Shown: piece after piece, positions 1 to 8,139 of the stretch
Layout: each line of letters opens with the position of its first letter
Position numbering within the stretch: the stretch's first letter is position 1
From: Janibacter melonis
GTDB lineage: Bacteria; Actinomycetota; Actinomycetes; Actinomycetales; Dermatophilaceae
Direction of reading: 5' to 3'
DNA: 64,000 nucleotides
Assembly (NCBI RefSeq): GCF_020567375.1
Contig: NZ_JAJBZM010000002.1
Span: 1,117,989-1,181,988 of the forward strand
Notes under the pieces: model-generated
What the model was told of the DNA's origin: nothing
Seen by the model: only the letters and a program-made list of their open reading frames with translations
Database searches by the model: none
Translations under genes and position numbers: made by a program

Positions 1-80
1 CGGGGGGGGGGGGGGGGGGGGGGCCCCGCGGGGGGGGGGGGGGGGGGGGCCGGGGGGGGGGGGGGGGGGGGCGGCCCCCC
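1..80. other. Poly-G low-complexity block at window edge
   Basis: Almost uninterrupted G with short C interruptions, ending in a C run just before ordinary sequence begins. The MFS reading frame on the minus strand runs straight into it without a stop, so it replaces the real 3' end of that gene. A very similar block lies near 35.75-35.89 kb. It is most likely an assembly or sequencing artefact rather than biology. Confidence 0.75.
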
Positions 81-1353
81 TCGACTGCGTCCGGGGCCGC
101 TCGAGGCGCCACCAGAGCAGGACGGGCACGAGGCACACGGCGAGCAGGCCGGCGCCGAGACCGAGGGCGGGATAGCTCGTCGTCGCGACGACCACCCCGG
201 ACATGACACCGGCCGATGCGCCGGACAGGGCGACGAGGACGTCGAGGTTGCCCTGCACGCGCGAGCGCTGCGACGGTGTCGTCGAGTCGACGACGAGGGC
301 GGTGCCCGAGACGAGGCCGAGGTTCCACCCGAGGCCGAGCAGGACGAGCGCGAGGACGAGGACGGGGAGCGAGTCGGCCGGTGCGACGGCCGCGGTCACC
401 CCGGCGCCGAGGAGGACCACCGCCGCGCCGGCCGCGACGGGCACCCGGCCGAGCCGGTCGACGAGCATCCCGGTGACGGGAGAGGGCAGGTACATCGCGG
501 CGATGTGCAGCCCGATGACGAGACCGACCGCGGAGAGGTCGTGGTGGTGCGCGCGCATGTGGACCGGGGTCATCGTCATGACGGCGACCATCGCCAGCTG
601 CGTGAGCACCATGATCGCCCCGCCGACGACGGCGCCGCGGCCGACCGGTGCGGTGGCGCCGCCGCCGGCATCGGCGGTCGTCGCGGCGGTAGCCGCACGG
701 CTCTCGAGCTGCCGGGCGAGGAGCAGGGGGTCCGGGCGCAGCAGGACGAGCACGGCGACCCCGGCGGCGACGTAGGCGACGCACGCGAGGAGGAAGGGGC
801 CCGCGAGCGCCGGCAGCCCGAGGCCCTCGGCGAGGTCGCCGAGCGGGGAGACGAGGTTGGGCCCGGCCACCGCGCCGAGCGTCGTCGAGACGAGGGCGAC
901 GCTGATGGCCTTGCCCCGCTCGTGCGGCCGGGCGAGGTCGGTGCCGGCGTACCGGGCCTGGAGGTTGGTCGCCGTGCCCGCCCCGTAGACGAAGAGGGCC
1001 ACGAGGAGCAGCGGCACGGCGTCGAGCGCCGCGGCGACGACGACCCCGGCGGCGCCCACGCCACCGGCGACGAAGCCCGCCCCGAGACCCACCCGGCGCC
1101 CGCGACGCTGGCTCACCCGGCCGACGAGGTAGGCGGTGAGAGCCGAGCCGAGGGTGAAGAGCGCGGTCGGCAGCCCGGCGAGACCGGCGCTGCCGAGCAT
1201 CTGCTCGGCGAGCAGCGCGCCGACGGTCACGCCCGCGGCGAGCCCGGCCCCGCCGAGCACCTGGGCGAGGACGACGACGCGCAGGACCCGTCGCTGGACG
1301 GCGACGGGGTCGTGCTCGAGGACGGGTGCGCGTGGGGGCTCAGGAGGGGTCAT
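79..1353 (-). CDS. MFS transporter, 3' end lost in poly-G block
   Basis: About 425 codons can be read from the ATG at 1353. The protein is a polytopic membrane protein with roughly 12 hydrophobic segments and the Major Facilitator Superfamily loop after the second helix (GRVSQRRGRR). It starts with a short Pro-rich cytoplasmic tail. The central loop (around residues 210-235) is Ala/Gly-rich. This layout fits a 12-TM drug or metabolite exporter, and the substrate cannot be told from sequence. The frame stays open into the poly-G block, so the last few residues and the stop are missing, although the length is already near that of a complete 12-TM MFS protein. No strong Shine-Dalgarno site precedes the start. 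Confidence 0.8.
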
Positions 1354-1382
1354 GTCGGGGCCATCATGCCCGCGCTCACGGG

Positions 1383-1425
1383 TCGAGGTGATCCACGCCG
1401 GCGCGGCCGGAGCGGATCACCTCGA
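1383..1425 (-). terminator. Hairpin after the S37 peptidase gene
   Basis: A 12-bp inverted repeat (TCGAGGTGATCC and its complement) encloses a GC-rich loop. It sits between the peptidase stop codon and the downstream MFS start, both on the minus strand, so it could end the peptidase transcript. There is no clear U-tract, which is common in actinobacteria. Confidence 0.5.
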
Positions 1426-1447
1426 TCCGGTGACCGGACCAGGTGGC

Positions 1448-2953
1448 TCAGCGCTGCAGCAGCGGCGCGATGCCGTGGCCGCGGGCCTTCTGCGGGCGGT
1501 CGAGGACGCGGTTGAAGTCAGGGGCACCGGTCTTCTTCACGTGCTGGACGGCCGGGTCGCTCGGCGAGAGGCCGGCCCACTGCAGGACGAGCTGGGTGGC
1601 GTGCTCGCGCTCGGCCGGGCGCAGGCCGGCGATGTTCGAGCCGTGGTTGCCGCCGGGGGCGTCGTAGCGGTAGCACGCGCGCTTCCACCCCTGCGGGCCG
1701 CAGGTGAAGGGCTCGGCGCTCCACGGGTCGTTCTCGCCGTAGACGTAGAGCATCTGCGAGGAGTCCTTGCGGACCCAGCGGTCGACGTCGGGCATGGCGG
1801 CCCGGTCGAAGGTCGCCGCCTCGACGGTGTCGGGGGTGAAGGTCGACGCGGTGTTCGCGCCCGGGTACCTCAGGAGGTCCTTCAGCCGGTCCTCGTACGG
1901 CTCGGGGCTGCCGAGCTGGTAGTCGGCCTGGAAGTAGTACGGCGTGTACGTCGCGACGAGCTCGTCGGCATAGCCGTACAGCGGGGAGACCCCGTCGAAC
2001 CAGTCCCAGATCTCGTCGTCGCTCGCCGTCGCCGCGTCGGGGATGTCGGCGCAGTCGCTCTCCTTCGAGTACTGCCAGAAGGCGTAGTACGCGTCGATGA
2101 CCGAGGACTCGAAGGCCTTCTCGCGGTTGCCCACGACGTCGTCGTAGGTGTAGCCCGATGCCGCGTCCACGGTGTCGAGCCGGGCGAGGTAGGTCTCCCG
2201 GTCGCGCAGGACCCGGCGCTGGACGGCGGTGAGCGCGTCGCGGCAGTCGGCGTCACCGACCCGGGCGAGGAAGGCGTTGTACGTGTCCTGGTGGTCGCGC
2301 ACGTCGTTCGGCGCGACGTAGGGGATGGTGCCCGAGACGTCTCCCGGGTAGAAGCGGCGGTGGTAGGTCGCCGTCATGCCCCCCTTCGAGCCGCCCGTCG
2401 TCAGCCAGCGCTGCGCGTAGAGCGGCTTGAAGGCCTCGATGACCCGGTGCTGATCGGCGGCGGCCTGCCGGATCGTCAGCAGCCGCATCCACTCGGCCGG
2501 TGTGTCGGCGCCGGCCGGGCGGGAGGGCTCGAAGAAGCGGTACTCCATGGAGATCTGGTTGCCGTCGACGATGCGGGTCGGCTCGGAGCGCGAGGCGGAA
2601 GACCCGACGTTGTACCCGGAGGTGTACATGACCATCGGGCGGGACACGTCCTTGTGCAGCAGGGTGAGGCGCTGCGAGAAGGTGCCCTGCGACGGGTCGT
2701 CGTGGTCGACGGGCTGGGTGAAGGTGAAGCGGAAGAAGCGGTAGCCGGCCGGGGCGCTCGCCTCGACCACCGAGCGGACCCCGGGGATCGCCGTCAGCCG
2801 GTCCTTGATGTCGCCCTGGGCCGCGGGAGCGGCCGCGGCGACGGGGGTGGCGGCGGGCACAGCGGTGGCGGTGACGCCGACGGCGGCGGGTGCGACGGTC
2901 GCGGCGGCCAGGGTGAGGGCCAGGGCGGCGCGTCGGGCGGTGGTGATCGCCAT
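1448..2953 (-). CDS. Secreted S37-family (tripeptidyl) aminopeptidase
   Basis: 501 aa from the ATG at 2953, chosen because AAGGAG lies just upstream and a Sec signal peptide starts there (positively charged TTARRA, then a hydrophobic Ala/Leu stretch to about residue 35). The mature part matches the S37 peptidases known as Streptomyces prolyl tri/tetrapeptidyl aminopeptidases: conserved FRFTFTQPVDHDDPSQGTF, YTSGYNV, and the nucleophile elbow GGSKGG with Ser near residue 189. The family has an alpha/beta-hydrolase fold, and the closing Asp and His should lie in the C-terminal third (GENDPWS and GGNHGS are good candidates). It is likely exported and removes short peptides from protein N-termini for nutrition. 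An upstream in-frame GTG at 2995 would break up the signal peptide. Confidence 0.88.
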   Translation of the reverse strand: MAITTARRAALALTLAAATVAPAAVGVTATAVPAATPVAAAAPAAQGDIKDRLTAIPGVRSVVEASAPAGYRFFRFTFTQPVDHDDPSQGTFSQRLTLLHKDVSRPMVMYTSGYNVGSSASRSEPTRIVDGNQISMEYRFFEPSRPAGADTPAEWMRLLTIRQAAADQHRVIEAFKPLYAQRWLTTGGSKGGMTATYHRRFYPGDVSGTIPYVAPNDVRDHQDTYNAFLARVGDADCRDALTAVQRRVLRDRETYLARLDTVDAASGYTYDDVVGNREKAFESSVIDAYYAFWQYSKESDCADIPDAATASDDEIWDWFDGVSPLYGYADELVATYTPYYFQADYQLGSPEPYEDRLKDLLRYPGANTASTFTPDTVEAATFDRAAMPDVDRWVRKDSSQMLYVYGENDPWSAEPFTCGPQGWKRACYRYDAPGGNHGSNIAGLRPAEREHATQLVLQWAGLSPSDPAVQHVKKTGAPDFNRVLDRPQKARGHGIAPLLQR

Positions 2954-3060
2954 GAGCACGGGACTCCTTCGTCCGGTCGGTGGCGTCGGTGCCACCAGGT
3001 CGTGCTCGCGACCCTAGGTCGCTCGCGCGCGGCTCGCCACGGGAGCGGCGGCGCGACGGA

Positions 3061-3066
3061 TACCGT
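3061..3066 (+). promoter_or_regulatory. Leaderless -10 (TACCGT) for the lprG-like gene
   Basis: TACCGT lies 7 nt before the ATG at 3074, and no Shine-Dalgarno motif fits in between. This is the actinobacterial leaderless layout (TANNNT, 6-8 nt, start codon). Confidence 0.6.
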
Positions 3067-3073
3067 GACGCCC

Positions 3074-3760
3074 ATGCGCCGACGCCCGCTGATCGCCCTG
3101 CTCCCGCTGGCCCTGCTCCTGCCCGCGTGCTCGGGCGGCGAGGAGGCCGCGGCACCCGCGGATGCGATGCGCACGGCGCAGGAGCGCTTCGAGCAGGCCG
3201 GGGGAGTGCACATCGAGCTGAGCAGCTCCGGCCTGCCGCAGGGCCAGGACGGCGTCTCGAAGGCGAGCGGCGACGGCTCGGTCGACGCGAGGACCCCGGC
3301 CTTCTCCGGCGAGGTCACCGGGGTCATCGACGGCACCGCCGCGTCCGTCGAGATCATCGCCGTCGGGGCCAAGACGTGGATGTCCTTCTTCTCCTCCGAC
3401 TTCAACCCCGTCGACATGAGCGACCTCGGCGCGCCCAACCCGGCGGAGTTCTTCCGCACCGGCTCCGGGGTCGGCCAGGTCGTCGCCGAGAGCACCGGCG
3501 TCACCGCCGGCGAGCGCACCAGGGACGGCGACGTCGTCCTCCAGTCCTACACCGGCAGCGTGCCCGCGAAGCCCGTCCAGGACCTCTTCCTCCTCGGCGA
3601 GGACGCCGACACCTTCGAGGTGACGTACGGCGTCGAGCCGGGGTCGGGCGAGCTGCGCACCGCCGAGATCACCGGCGAGTTCTACACGGGCGAGACCACG
3701 ACGTACACCGTCGGCCTCAGCGAGTACGGCAAGGACGTCACCGTCGAGCCGCCCGCGTGA
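3074..3760 (+). CDS. LppX/LprAFG-family lipoprotein (LprG-like)
   Basis: 228 aa with a lipoprotein signal peptide: basic MRRR, a Leu-rich core and lipobox LLPACS, so Cys18 is the probable lipidated residue. The rest resembles the mycobacterial LppX/LprA/LprF/LprG family: an early helix (DAMRTAQERFEQAGGVHIEL), a run of amphipathic strands and a terminal VGLSEYGKDVTVEPP strand. Family members have a hydrophobic cavity that carries acyl lipids such as triacylglycerol. The next gene is an MFS exporter overlapping by 4 nt (GTGA), the same pairing as lprG-Rv1410c (P55) in Mycobacterium, where the two export lipids together. The shared role here is inferred from family and synteny. Confidence 0.82.
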   Translation: MRRRPLIALLPLALLLPACSGGEEAAAPADAMRTAQERFEQAGGVHIELSSSGLPQGQDGVSKASGDGSVDARTPAFSGEVTGVIDGTAASVEIIAVGAKTWMSFFSSDFNPVDMSDLGAPNPAEFFRTGSGVGQVVAESTGVTAGERTRDGDVVLQSYTGSVPAKPVQDLFLLGEDADTFEVTYGVEPGSGELRTAEITGEFYTGETTTYTVGLSEYGKDVTVEPPA

Positions 3761-5451
3761 GCGTCACCGTCGTGGGGCAGACCACCCGGCCCCGGGCGCT
3801 CCTCGCGCTCGCGTGCGCCGGCGTCGCCCTCGCGGCAGCCGACACCTACGTCGTCGTCCTCGCCCTCACCGACATGATGGCCGGGGTCGGTCTCACGCTC
3901 GACAGCCTGCAGCGGGCGACGCCGATCATCTCCGGCTTCCTCCTCGGCTACATCGCGGTGCTGCCGCTCATCGGCCGCCTCGCCGACCTCGTGCCCCGCG
4001 GCCGGGTCCTCCTCGCCTGCCTCGTCCTCTTCGTCCTCGGCTCCGGGGTCACCGCCCTCGCCGTCGACCTCGACGTCCTCGTCGCCGGGCGGGTCGTCCA
4101 GGGGATCGGTGGCGGCGGGCTCGTCCCGGCGACCCTCGCGATCGTCGCCGACCTGTGGCCCGTGGGCCGCCGCGGCGTGCCGCTCGGCATGGTGGGCGCG
4201 GTCCAGGAGCTCGGGAGCGTCCTCGGACCCGTCCTCGGCGCCGCGGTGCTCGCGGTCGCCGACTGGCGGGCGATCTTCTGGCTCAACGTCGTCCTCGCCC
4301 TCGTCCTCGCCGTCGCCCTGCGGGTCGTCGACCGTGAGGGGGCGAAGGGGGACCCGCCCACCCGCCCGGCCCGCCTGGGCCTCGCGCTCGGCGCGGTCGC
4401 GGTCGCCCTGCTGTGGCTGGCGCTCGCCGCGCCCCGACGGCTCGTCACCGACGTGACGCTCGGGCTCCCCTTCGTCCCCCTCGGGGATGCGGACCACCGC
4501 CTGGTCACGCCGGTGGGGGTGCTCGCGCTGGCACTCGGCGCGATCGCGCTCGCGGTCGCCCTGCGGCGGTGGTGGCCGACCCTGCGCGAGGGCGACCTCG
4601 TCGGGGCGCTGCTGCTCGGCACCGCCCTGGGCTGCGTCGTGCTCACCTTCGCCGCCGCCGACCCGGAGCGCGAGGTCGTCGGGCCGCTCGGCTACGCGCT
4701 GCTCCCGGTCGCGCTCGTCGCGGCAGGTCTCTTCGCGTGGCGCCAGCGCACCGCCCCGTCGCCGCTCGTGCCCCGCGGCACCCTCGGCGGACGGACCGGG
4801 TGGGCGCTCCTCGTCTCGGTGCTCGTCGGCGTCGCGCTCGTCTCCGTCGTCGTCGACGTGCCGCTGCTCGCGCGGCTGACGACCGACGGCGGCCAGACCC
4901 ATGCGGCGATGGTGCTGCTGCGCTTCCTCGTCGCGGTGCCCGTCGGTGCGCTCGTCGGGGGCTGGCTGCTGCGCCACCTCGGGGCCGGTCTCGTCACGGG
5001 CACGGGCCTGGCGCTCATGGCCGCGGGGCTCGGGGCGATGTCGACGTGGGGGACCGGCTCGCTCGACGCGGTCGTCAGCTCGACCGCCGTCCTCGTCATG
5101 GCGGGCCTCGGCGCCGGGCTGGCCCTCGCACCGGTCAACGACGCCGCCCTCGCCGACGCGCCGTCGTACGCCCACGGCACCGCGAGCTCGCTCGTCGTCG
5201 TCGCCCGGATGATCGGGATGGTCGTCGGGCTGGCCCTGCTGACGGGGGTCGGGCTGCACCGCTACTACGAGGCGGTCGCGGCGCTCAGCCCGGCCGACCG
5301 GACCTCCGCCGACGCGCTCGTCGGTGCGGCGATGGTGCAGGTCGAGACGGTCTTCGCCGGGGCCGCGCTGGCCGCGGGCCTGGGGGCCGTCGTCGCGGTG
5401 CTCACGCTGGGGCGCTCGCCCGAGCGGGTCAGGGCGTCGGCGAGCTCCTGA
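3757..5451 (+). CDS. MFS exporter, P55 (Rv1410c)-like partner of the lipoprotein
   Basis: 564 aa from the GTG at 3757, which overlaps the lipoprotein stop (GTGA) and implies translational coupling. About 14 hydrophobic segments point to the DHA2 class. Motif A is seen as GRLADLVPRGR after helix 2, and helix 5 carries a motif-C-like GAVQELGSVLGPVLGA. P55 of Mycobacterium tuberculosis, cotranscribed with LprG, moves triacylglycerides and affects drug tolerance; that function is extrapolated here. The 3' end overlaps the convergent alpha/beta-hydrolase gene by 23 nt. Confidence 0.82.
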   Translation: MSVTVVGQTTRPRALLALACAGVALAAADTYVVVLALTDMMAGVGLTLDSLQRATPIISGFLLGYIAVLPLIGRLADLVPRGRVLLACLVLFVLGSGVTALAVDLDVLVAGRVVQGIGGGGLVPATLAIVADLWPVGRRGVPLGMVGAVQELGSVLGPVLGAAVLAVADWRAIFWLNVVLALVLAVALRVVDREGAKGDPPTRPARLGLALGAVAVALLWLALAAPRRLVTDVTLGLPFVPLGDADHRLVTPVGVLALALGAIALAVALRRWWPTLREGDLVGALLLGTALGCVVLTFAAADPEREVVGPLGYALLPVALVAAGLFAWRQRTAPSPLVPRGTLGGRTGWALLVSVLVGVALVSVVVDVPLLARLTTDGGQTHAAMVLLRFLVAVPVGALVGGWLLRHLGAGLVTGTGLALMAAGLGAMSTWGTGSLDAVVSSTAVLVMAGLGAGLALAPVNDAALADAPSYAHGTASSLVVVARMIGMVVGLALLTGVGLHRYYEAVAALSPADRTSADALVGAAMVQVETVFAGAALAAGLGAVVAVLTLGRSPERVRASASS

Positions 5452-6322
5452 GCGGCCGCCCGAGGAGCAGGTCCTCGAGGTGCTCGACCACCCGGTCGGT
5501 GGCCTCGTAGGCGAGCATGTGCCCCGCGCGCGGCACGACGTCGAGCGCCGCCCCGGGGATGCGCTCGTGGTACATCCGGCTCCACCGCGCGGGGGTGAGC
5601 CGGTCGCGCTCACCCGCGAGGACGACGGTGGGGATGCCGGCGAAGACGCCTAGGGAGCCGATCTCGTCGTGGCCCTGCAGCGCGGAGAAGTACCGACCCG
5701 TCGCCCGCGCGCTCGTCGCCCGGCCCATGCTCACGACATGGGCGAGGTCGCGGGGGTCGGGCTCGTCCGCGCCGAAGGTGGCCCGGCGCACCATGTCGCG
5801 GGACATCGGCAGGGAGGGGACCTCCGAGGGCAGGACGGACTGCAGACCCATGACCACCCCTTCGCCCCGGATCGGGCGGCGCAGGGAGGCCAGCTCGGGG
5901 GTCGTCGCCATGAGCAGGACCCCGCGGGCGCGCTCGTGCAGCTCGTCGGGGTGCGCCCCGGCGTACGCCATGACCGTCATGCCGCCCATCGAGTGGCCCC
6001 CGAGGACGAGGGGTCCGTCGGGGACCACCTCGGCGAGGACCGCGCGCAGGGTCTCGCCGAGGTCGCGCACGGTGGCCCGACGCCCGCGCCCGAGCGTCGA
6101 CAGCCCGTGGCCCGGCTGGTCGTAGGTGACGACGCGCACCGCGTGGCGCTGCTGCAGGGCGGAGACGACGCGCGCCCAGCTCGACTGGTCGAGCGTCCAC
6201 CCGTGGGCGAGGACGAGCGTCGGCAGGTCGCCGTCGCCGGTCGTGCGGTGGTCGAGGACGTGCACCCGGGCGCCGTCCGGGCTGACGACCTCGCGGGTGA
6301 CGACCTCGGAGGTGCCCGTCAT
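5429..6322 (-). CDS. Alpha/beta-fold hydrolase
   Basis: 297 aa from the ATG at 6322. The fold signals are clear: oxyanion-hole HGWTLDQSSW, YDQPGHGLS after strand 4, nucleophile elbow GGHSMGG with the Ser near residue 111, acid GERDRLTP, and a final His in RAGHML. These make a complete Ser-Asp-His triad of the epoxide hydrolase/lipase-like type. The substrate is unknown. The gene starts 5 nt after the exonuclease III stop and so is probably cotranscribed with it. Its 3' end overlaps the convergent MFS gene by 23 nt. Confidence 0.82.
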   Translation of the reverse strand: MTGTSEVVTREVVSPDGARVHVLDHRTTGDGDLPTLVLAHGWTLDQSSWARVVSALQQRHAVRVVTYDQPGHGLSTLGRGRRATVRDLGETLRAVLAEVVPDGPLVLGGHSMGGMTVMAYAGAHPDELHERARGVLLMATTPELASLRRPIRGEGVVMGLQSVLPSEVPSLPMSRDMVRRATFGADEPDPRDLAHVVSMGRATSARATGRYFSALQGHDEIGSLGVFAGIPTVVLAGERDRLTPARWSRMYHERIPGAALDVVPRAGHMLAYEATDRVVEHLEDLLLGRPLRSSPTP

Positions 6323-6327
6323 CTCGG

Positions 6328-7119
6328 TCAGTCCTTCAGCTCGACGACGACGGGGGCGTGGTCGCTCGCGCCCTTGCCCTTGCGCTCCTCGCGGTCGATG
6401 GCCGCGCCGAGGACGCGGTCGGCGAGGGCGGGGGTGCCGAGGACGAAGTCGATGCGCATGCCGCGCTTCTTCGGGAAGGCGAGCTGCTGGTAGTCCCAGT
6501 AGGTGAAGGTGCCGGGGCCCGGTGCGTGCGGGCGCACGACGTCGACGAGGCCGTCGTCGAGGAAGGCCTGGAAGGCGGCCCGCTCGCGCGGGGAGACGTG
6601 GGTGCTGCCCTCGAAGGCCGCCATGTCCCACACGTCCTCGTCGAAGGGGGCGATGTTGAAGTCGCCGCCGAGCGCGAGCGGCAGGTCGGGCTCGGCCGCC
6701 CGCCAGGCCGCGGTCTGGGCGCGCAGGGTCTCGAGCCACTGCAGCTTGTACTCGAGGTGCGGGTCGTCGAGGGTGCGCCCGTTGGGCACGTAGAGGCTCC
6801 ACGCGCGCACGCCGCCGCACGTCGCGCCGATGGCGCGGGCCTCGGGGGCCGCGGGGTCGCCCCAGCCGGGGACGTCGGGGAAGCCGACCGAGACGTCGTC
6901 GAGCCCGACACGCGAGGCGATCGCGACGCCGTTCCACTGGTTGAGCCCGTGGTGCGCGACCTCGTAGCCCAGCTCCTCGAAGCGGGCGAAGGGGAACTGC
7001 TCGTCCTTGGCCTTGGTCTCCTGCATGAGCAGGACGTCGGTCTCGGAGCGGCCGAGCCAGTCGACCACCCGGTCGACACGAGAGCGGATGGAGTTGACGT
7101 TCCAGGTCGCGATGCGCAC
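6328..7119 (-). CDS. xth: Exodeoxyribonuclease III
   Basis: 263 aa from a GTG at 7119 that follows a leaderless -10 box. The whole protein is an exonuclease III/AP endonuclease: N-terminal TWNVNSIRSR, LMQETK with the metal-binding Glu, YVPNG, GGDFNIAP with the catalytic Asp-Asn pair, and the terminal GASDHAPVVVEL containing the catalytic Asp-His. It nicks DNA at abasic sites and has 3' repair exonuclease activity in base excision repair. Length and motifs are those of a complete enzyme. Confidence 0.93.
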   Translation of the reverse strand: MRIATWNVNSIRSRVDRVVDWLGRSETDVLLMQETKAKDEQFPFARFEELGYEVAHHGLNQWNGVAIASRVGLDDVSVGFPDVPGWGDPAAPEARAIGATCGGVRAWSLYVPNGRTLDDPHLEYKLQWLETLRAQTAAWRAAEPDLPLALGGDFNIAPFDEDVWDMAAFEGSTHVSPRERAAFQAFLDDGLVDVVRPHAPGPGTFTYWDYQQLAFPKKRGMRIDFVLGTPALADRVLGAAIDREERKGKGASDHAPVVVELKD

Positions 7120-7126
7120 GGCCGCC

Positions 7127-7132
7127 ACCCTA
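7127..7132 (-). promoter_or_regulatory. Leaderless -10 (TAGGGT) for xth
   Basis: On the minus strand TAGGGT lies 7 nt before the GTG at 7119 with no ribosome binding site, the same spacing as several other genes here. Confidence 0.6.
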
Positions 7133-7194
7133 CGCAGCCCTCCCGACAAGGCCCCGCCCCGTCGAGGGTCGAGGGCGAAGGGGGAGCCGCAGTG

Positions 7195-7320
7195 CTGGTC
7201 GAGGTGCGACGAAGGGGCCGGTTGCTGGTCGAGGTGCGACGAAGGAGCCTCGAGACCACCGCTCTCGCTCCAGTGGTCTCGAGGCTCGGGCGCTGCGCGC
7301 CCTTCGCACCTCGACCATCG
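7195..7320. repeat. REP-like palindromic repeat cluster 1
   Basis: Intergenic 7133-7373 is largely filled by this cluster. Two direct partial units start at 7195 and 7225 (both GGTCGAGGTGCGACGAAGG), followed by one inverted full unit at 7272-7318 that begins GTGGTCTCGAGGCTCG and ends GCACCTCGACCA. The full unit folds into a hairpin. The same unit occurs near 33.2, 55.4 and 62.9 kb, always between genes. Confidence 0.75.
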
Positions 7321-7373
7321 AGGGCTCGACCGGCCACGACCCCTCGAGCGAAGACAGGGGCCGCCGCAGGCCG

Positions 7374-7379
7374 TAGCGT
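7374..7379 (+). promoter_or_regulatory. Leaderless -10 (TAGCGT) for the dienelactone hydrolase gene
   Basis: TAGCGT sits 7 nt before the ATG at 7387 and no Shine-Dalgarno sequence is present. Confidence 0.6.
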
Positions 7380-7386
7380 CGCTGCC

Positions 7387-8139
7387 ATGCGACCCCTCAT
7401 CGAGATCCCCGCCGCCGACGGCACCGCGGAGGCCGTCGTCGCCCGCCCGGACGCCGACGGCAGCTACCCGGGTGTCCTGCTGTGCATGGACGCCATCGGC
7501 CTGCGCCAGCAGATCGAGACCATGGCCGACCGCATCGCCTCCTGGGGCTACGTCGTCCTCGCGCCGAACACCTTCTACCGCTCCGGCACCGCCGCGCAGA
7601 CGACGCCGACCGCCGACCTGCGCGACCCGGCCGAGCGCAAGGCCTACGGCCCGATCTCCATGGGCTACCTCGCCGAGCTGACGACCGAGCGCATCGAGGC
7701 CGACCTGCCCCACTACCTCGCCGCGCTGCGCGCCCTGCCCGGCGTCGCCGACGGCCCGGTCGGCGTCACCGGCTACTGCATGGGCGCCCGCCTGGCGACC
7801 ATCGCCGCCGGCATCGACCAGGGCGTCGCGGCCGCGGCCGGCTTCCACGGGGCCCGCGTCGCCGTCGACGCGCCCGACAGCCCCCACCTGCGCCTGTCCG
7901 GTGCACGCGCCGACTTCGTCTACGGCCACGCCGACAACGACGGCGCCAACCCGCCCGAGGACGTGGCCCGTCTCGACGACGCGCTCGCCGAGCACGGCCT
8001 GTCCGCCCGCACCGCGGTCTACCCCGACGCCCCGCACGGCTTCACGATGGCCGACACGAGCAGCTACCAGGAGGCCGGCGCCGAGCGTCACTTCGACGAG
8101 CTGCGCGAGCTCTTCGCACGCACCCTCGGCGGCCGATGA
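7387..8139 (+). CDS. Dienelactone hydrolase family protein
   Basis: 250 aa. It has the DLH layout: acidic strand PGVLLCMDAIGL, then GYCMGARL with Cys131 as the probable nucleophile (DLH enzymes use Cys instead of Ser), an Asp in FVYGHADNDG and the catalytic His in PDAPHGFTM. True dienelactone hydrolases open a lactone ring in chlorocatechol breakdown, but no other genes of that pathway are nearby, so the true substrate is unknown. The stop overlaps the SDR gene start (ATGA), so the two are coupled. Confidence 0.85.
   Translation: MRPLIEIPAADGTAEAVVARPDADGSYPGVLLCMDAIGLRQQIETMADRIASWGYVVLAPNTFYRSGTAAQTTPTADLRDPAERKAYGPISMGYLAELTTERIEADLPHYLAALRALPGVADGPVGVTGYCMGARLATIAAGIDQGVAAAAGFHGARVAVDAPDSPHLRLSGARADFVYGHADNDGANPPEDVARLDDALAEHGLSARTAVYPDAPHGFTMADTSSYQEAGAERHFDELRELFARTLGGR

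Noticed and set aside
1136-3760. Long open frame of several hundred codons on the plus strand antisense to the S37 peptidase
   Set aside because: It is a GC-rich shadow frame of repetitive Arg/Val/Gly composition opposite a clearly conserved gene; only its last part is real (the LprG-like gene from 3074).
3682-5613. 643-codon minus-strand frame opposite the MFS exporter
   Set aside because: Extremely Arg/Glu/Asp/Gly-rich composition typical of antisense frames; the plus strand encodes a clear membrane transporter.
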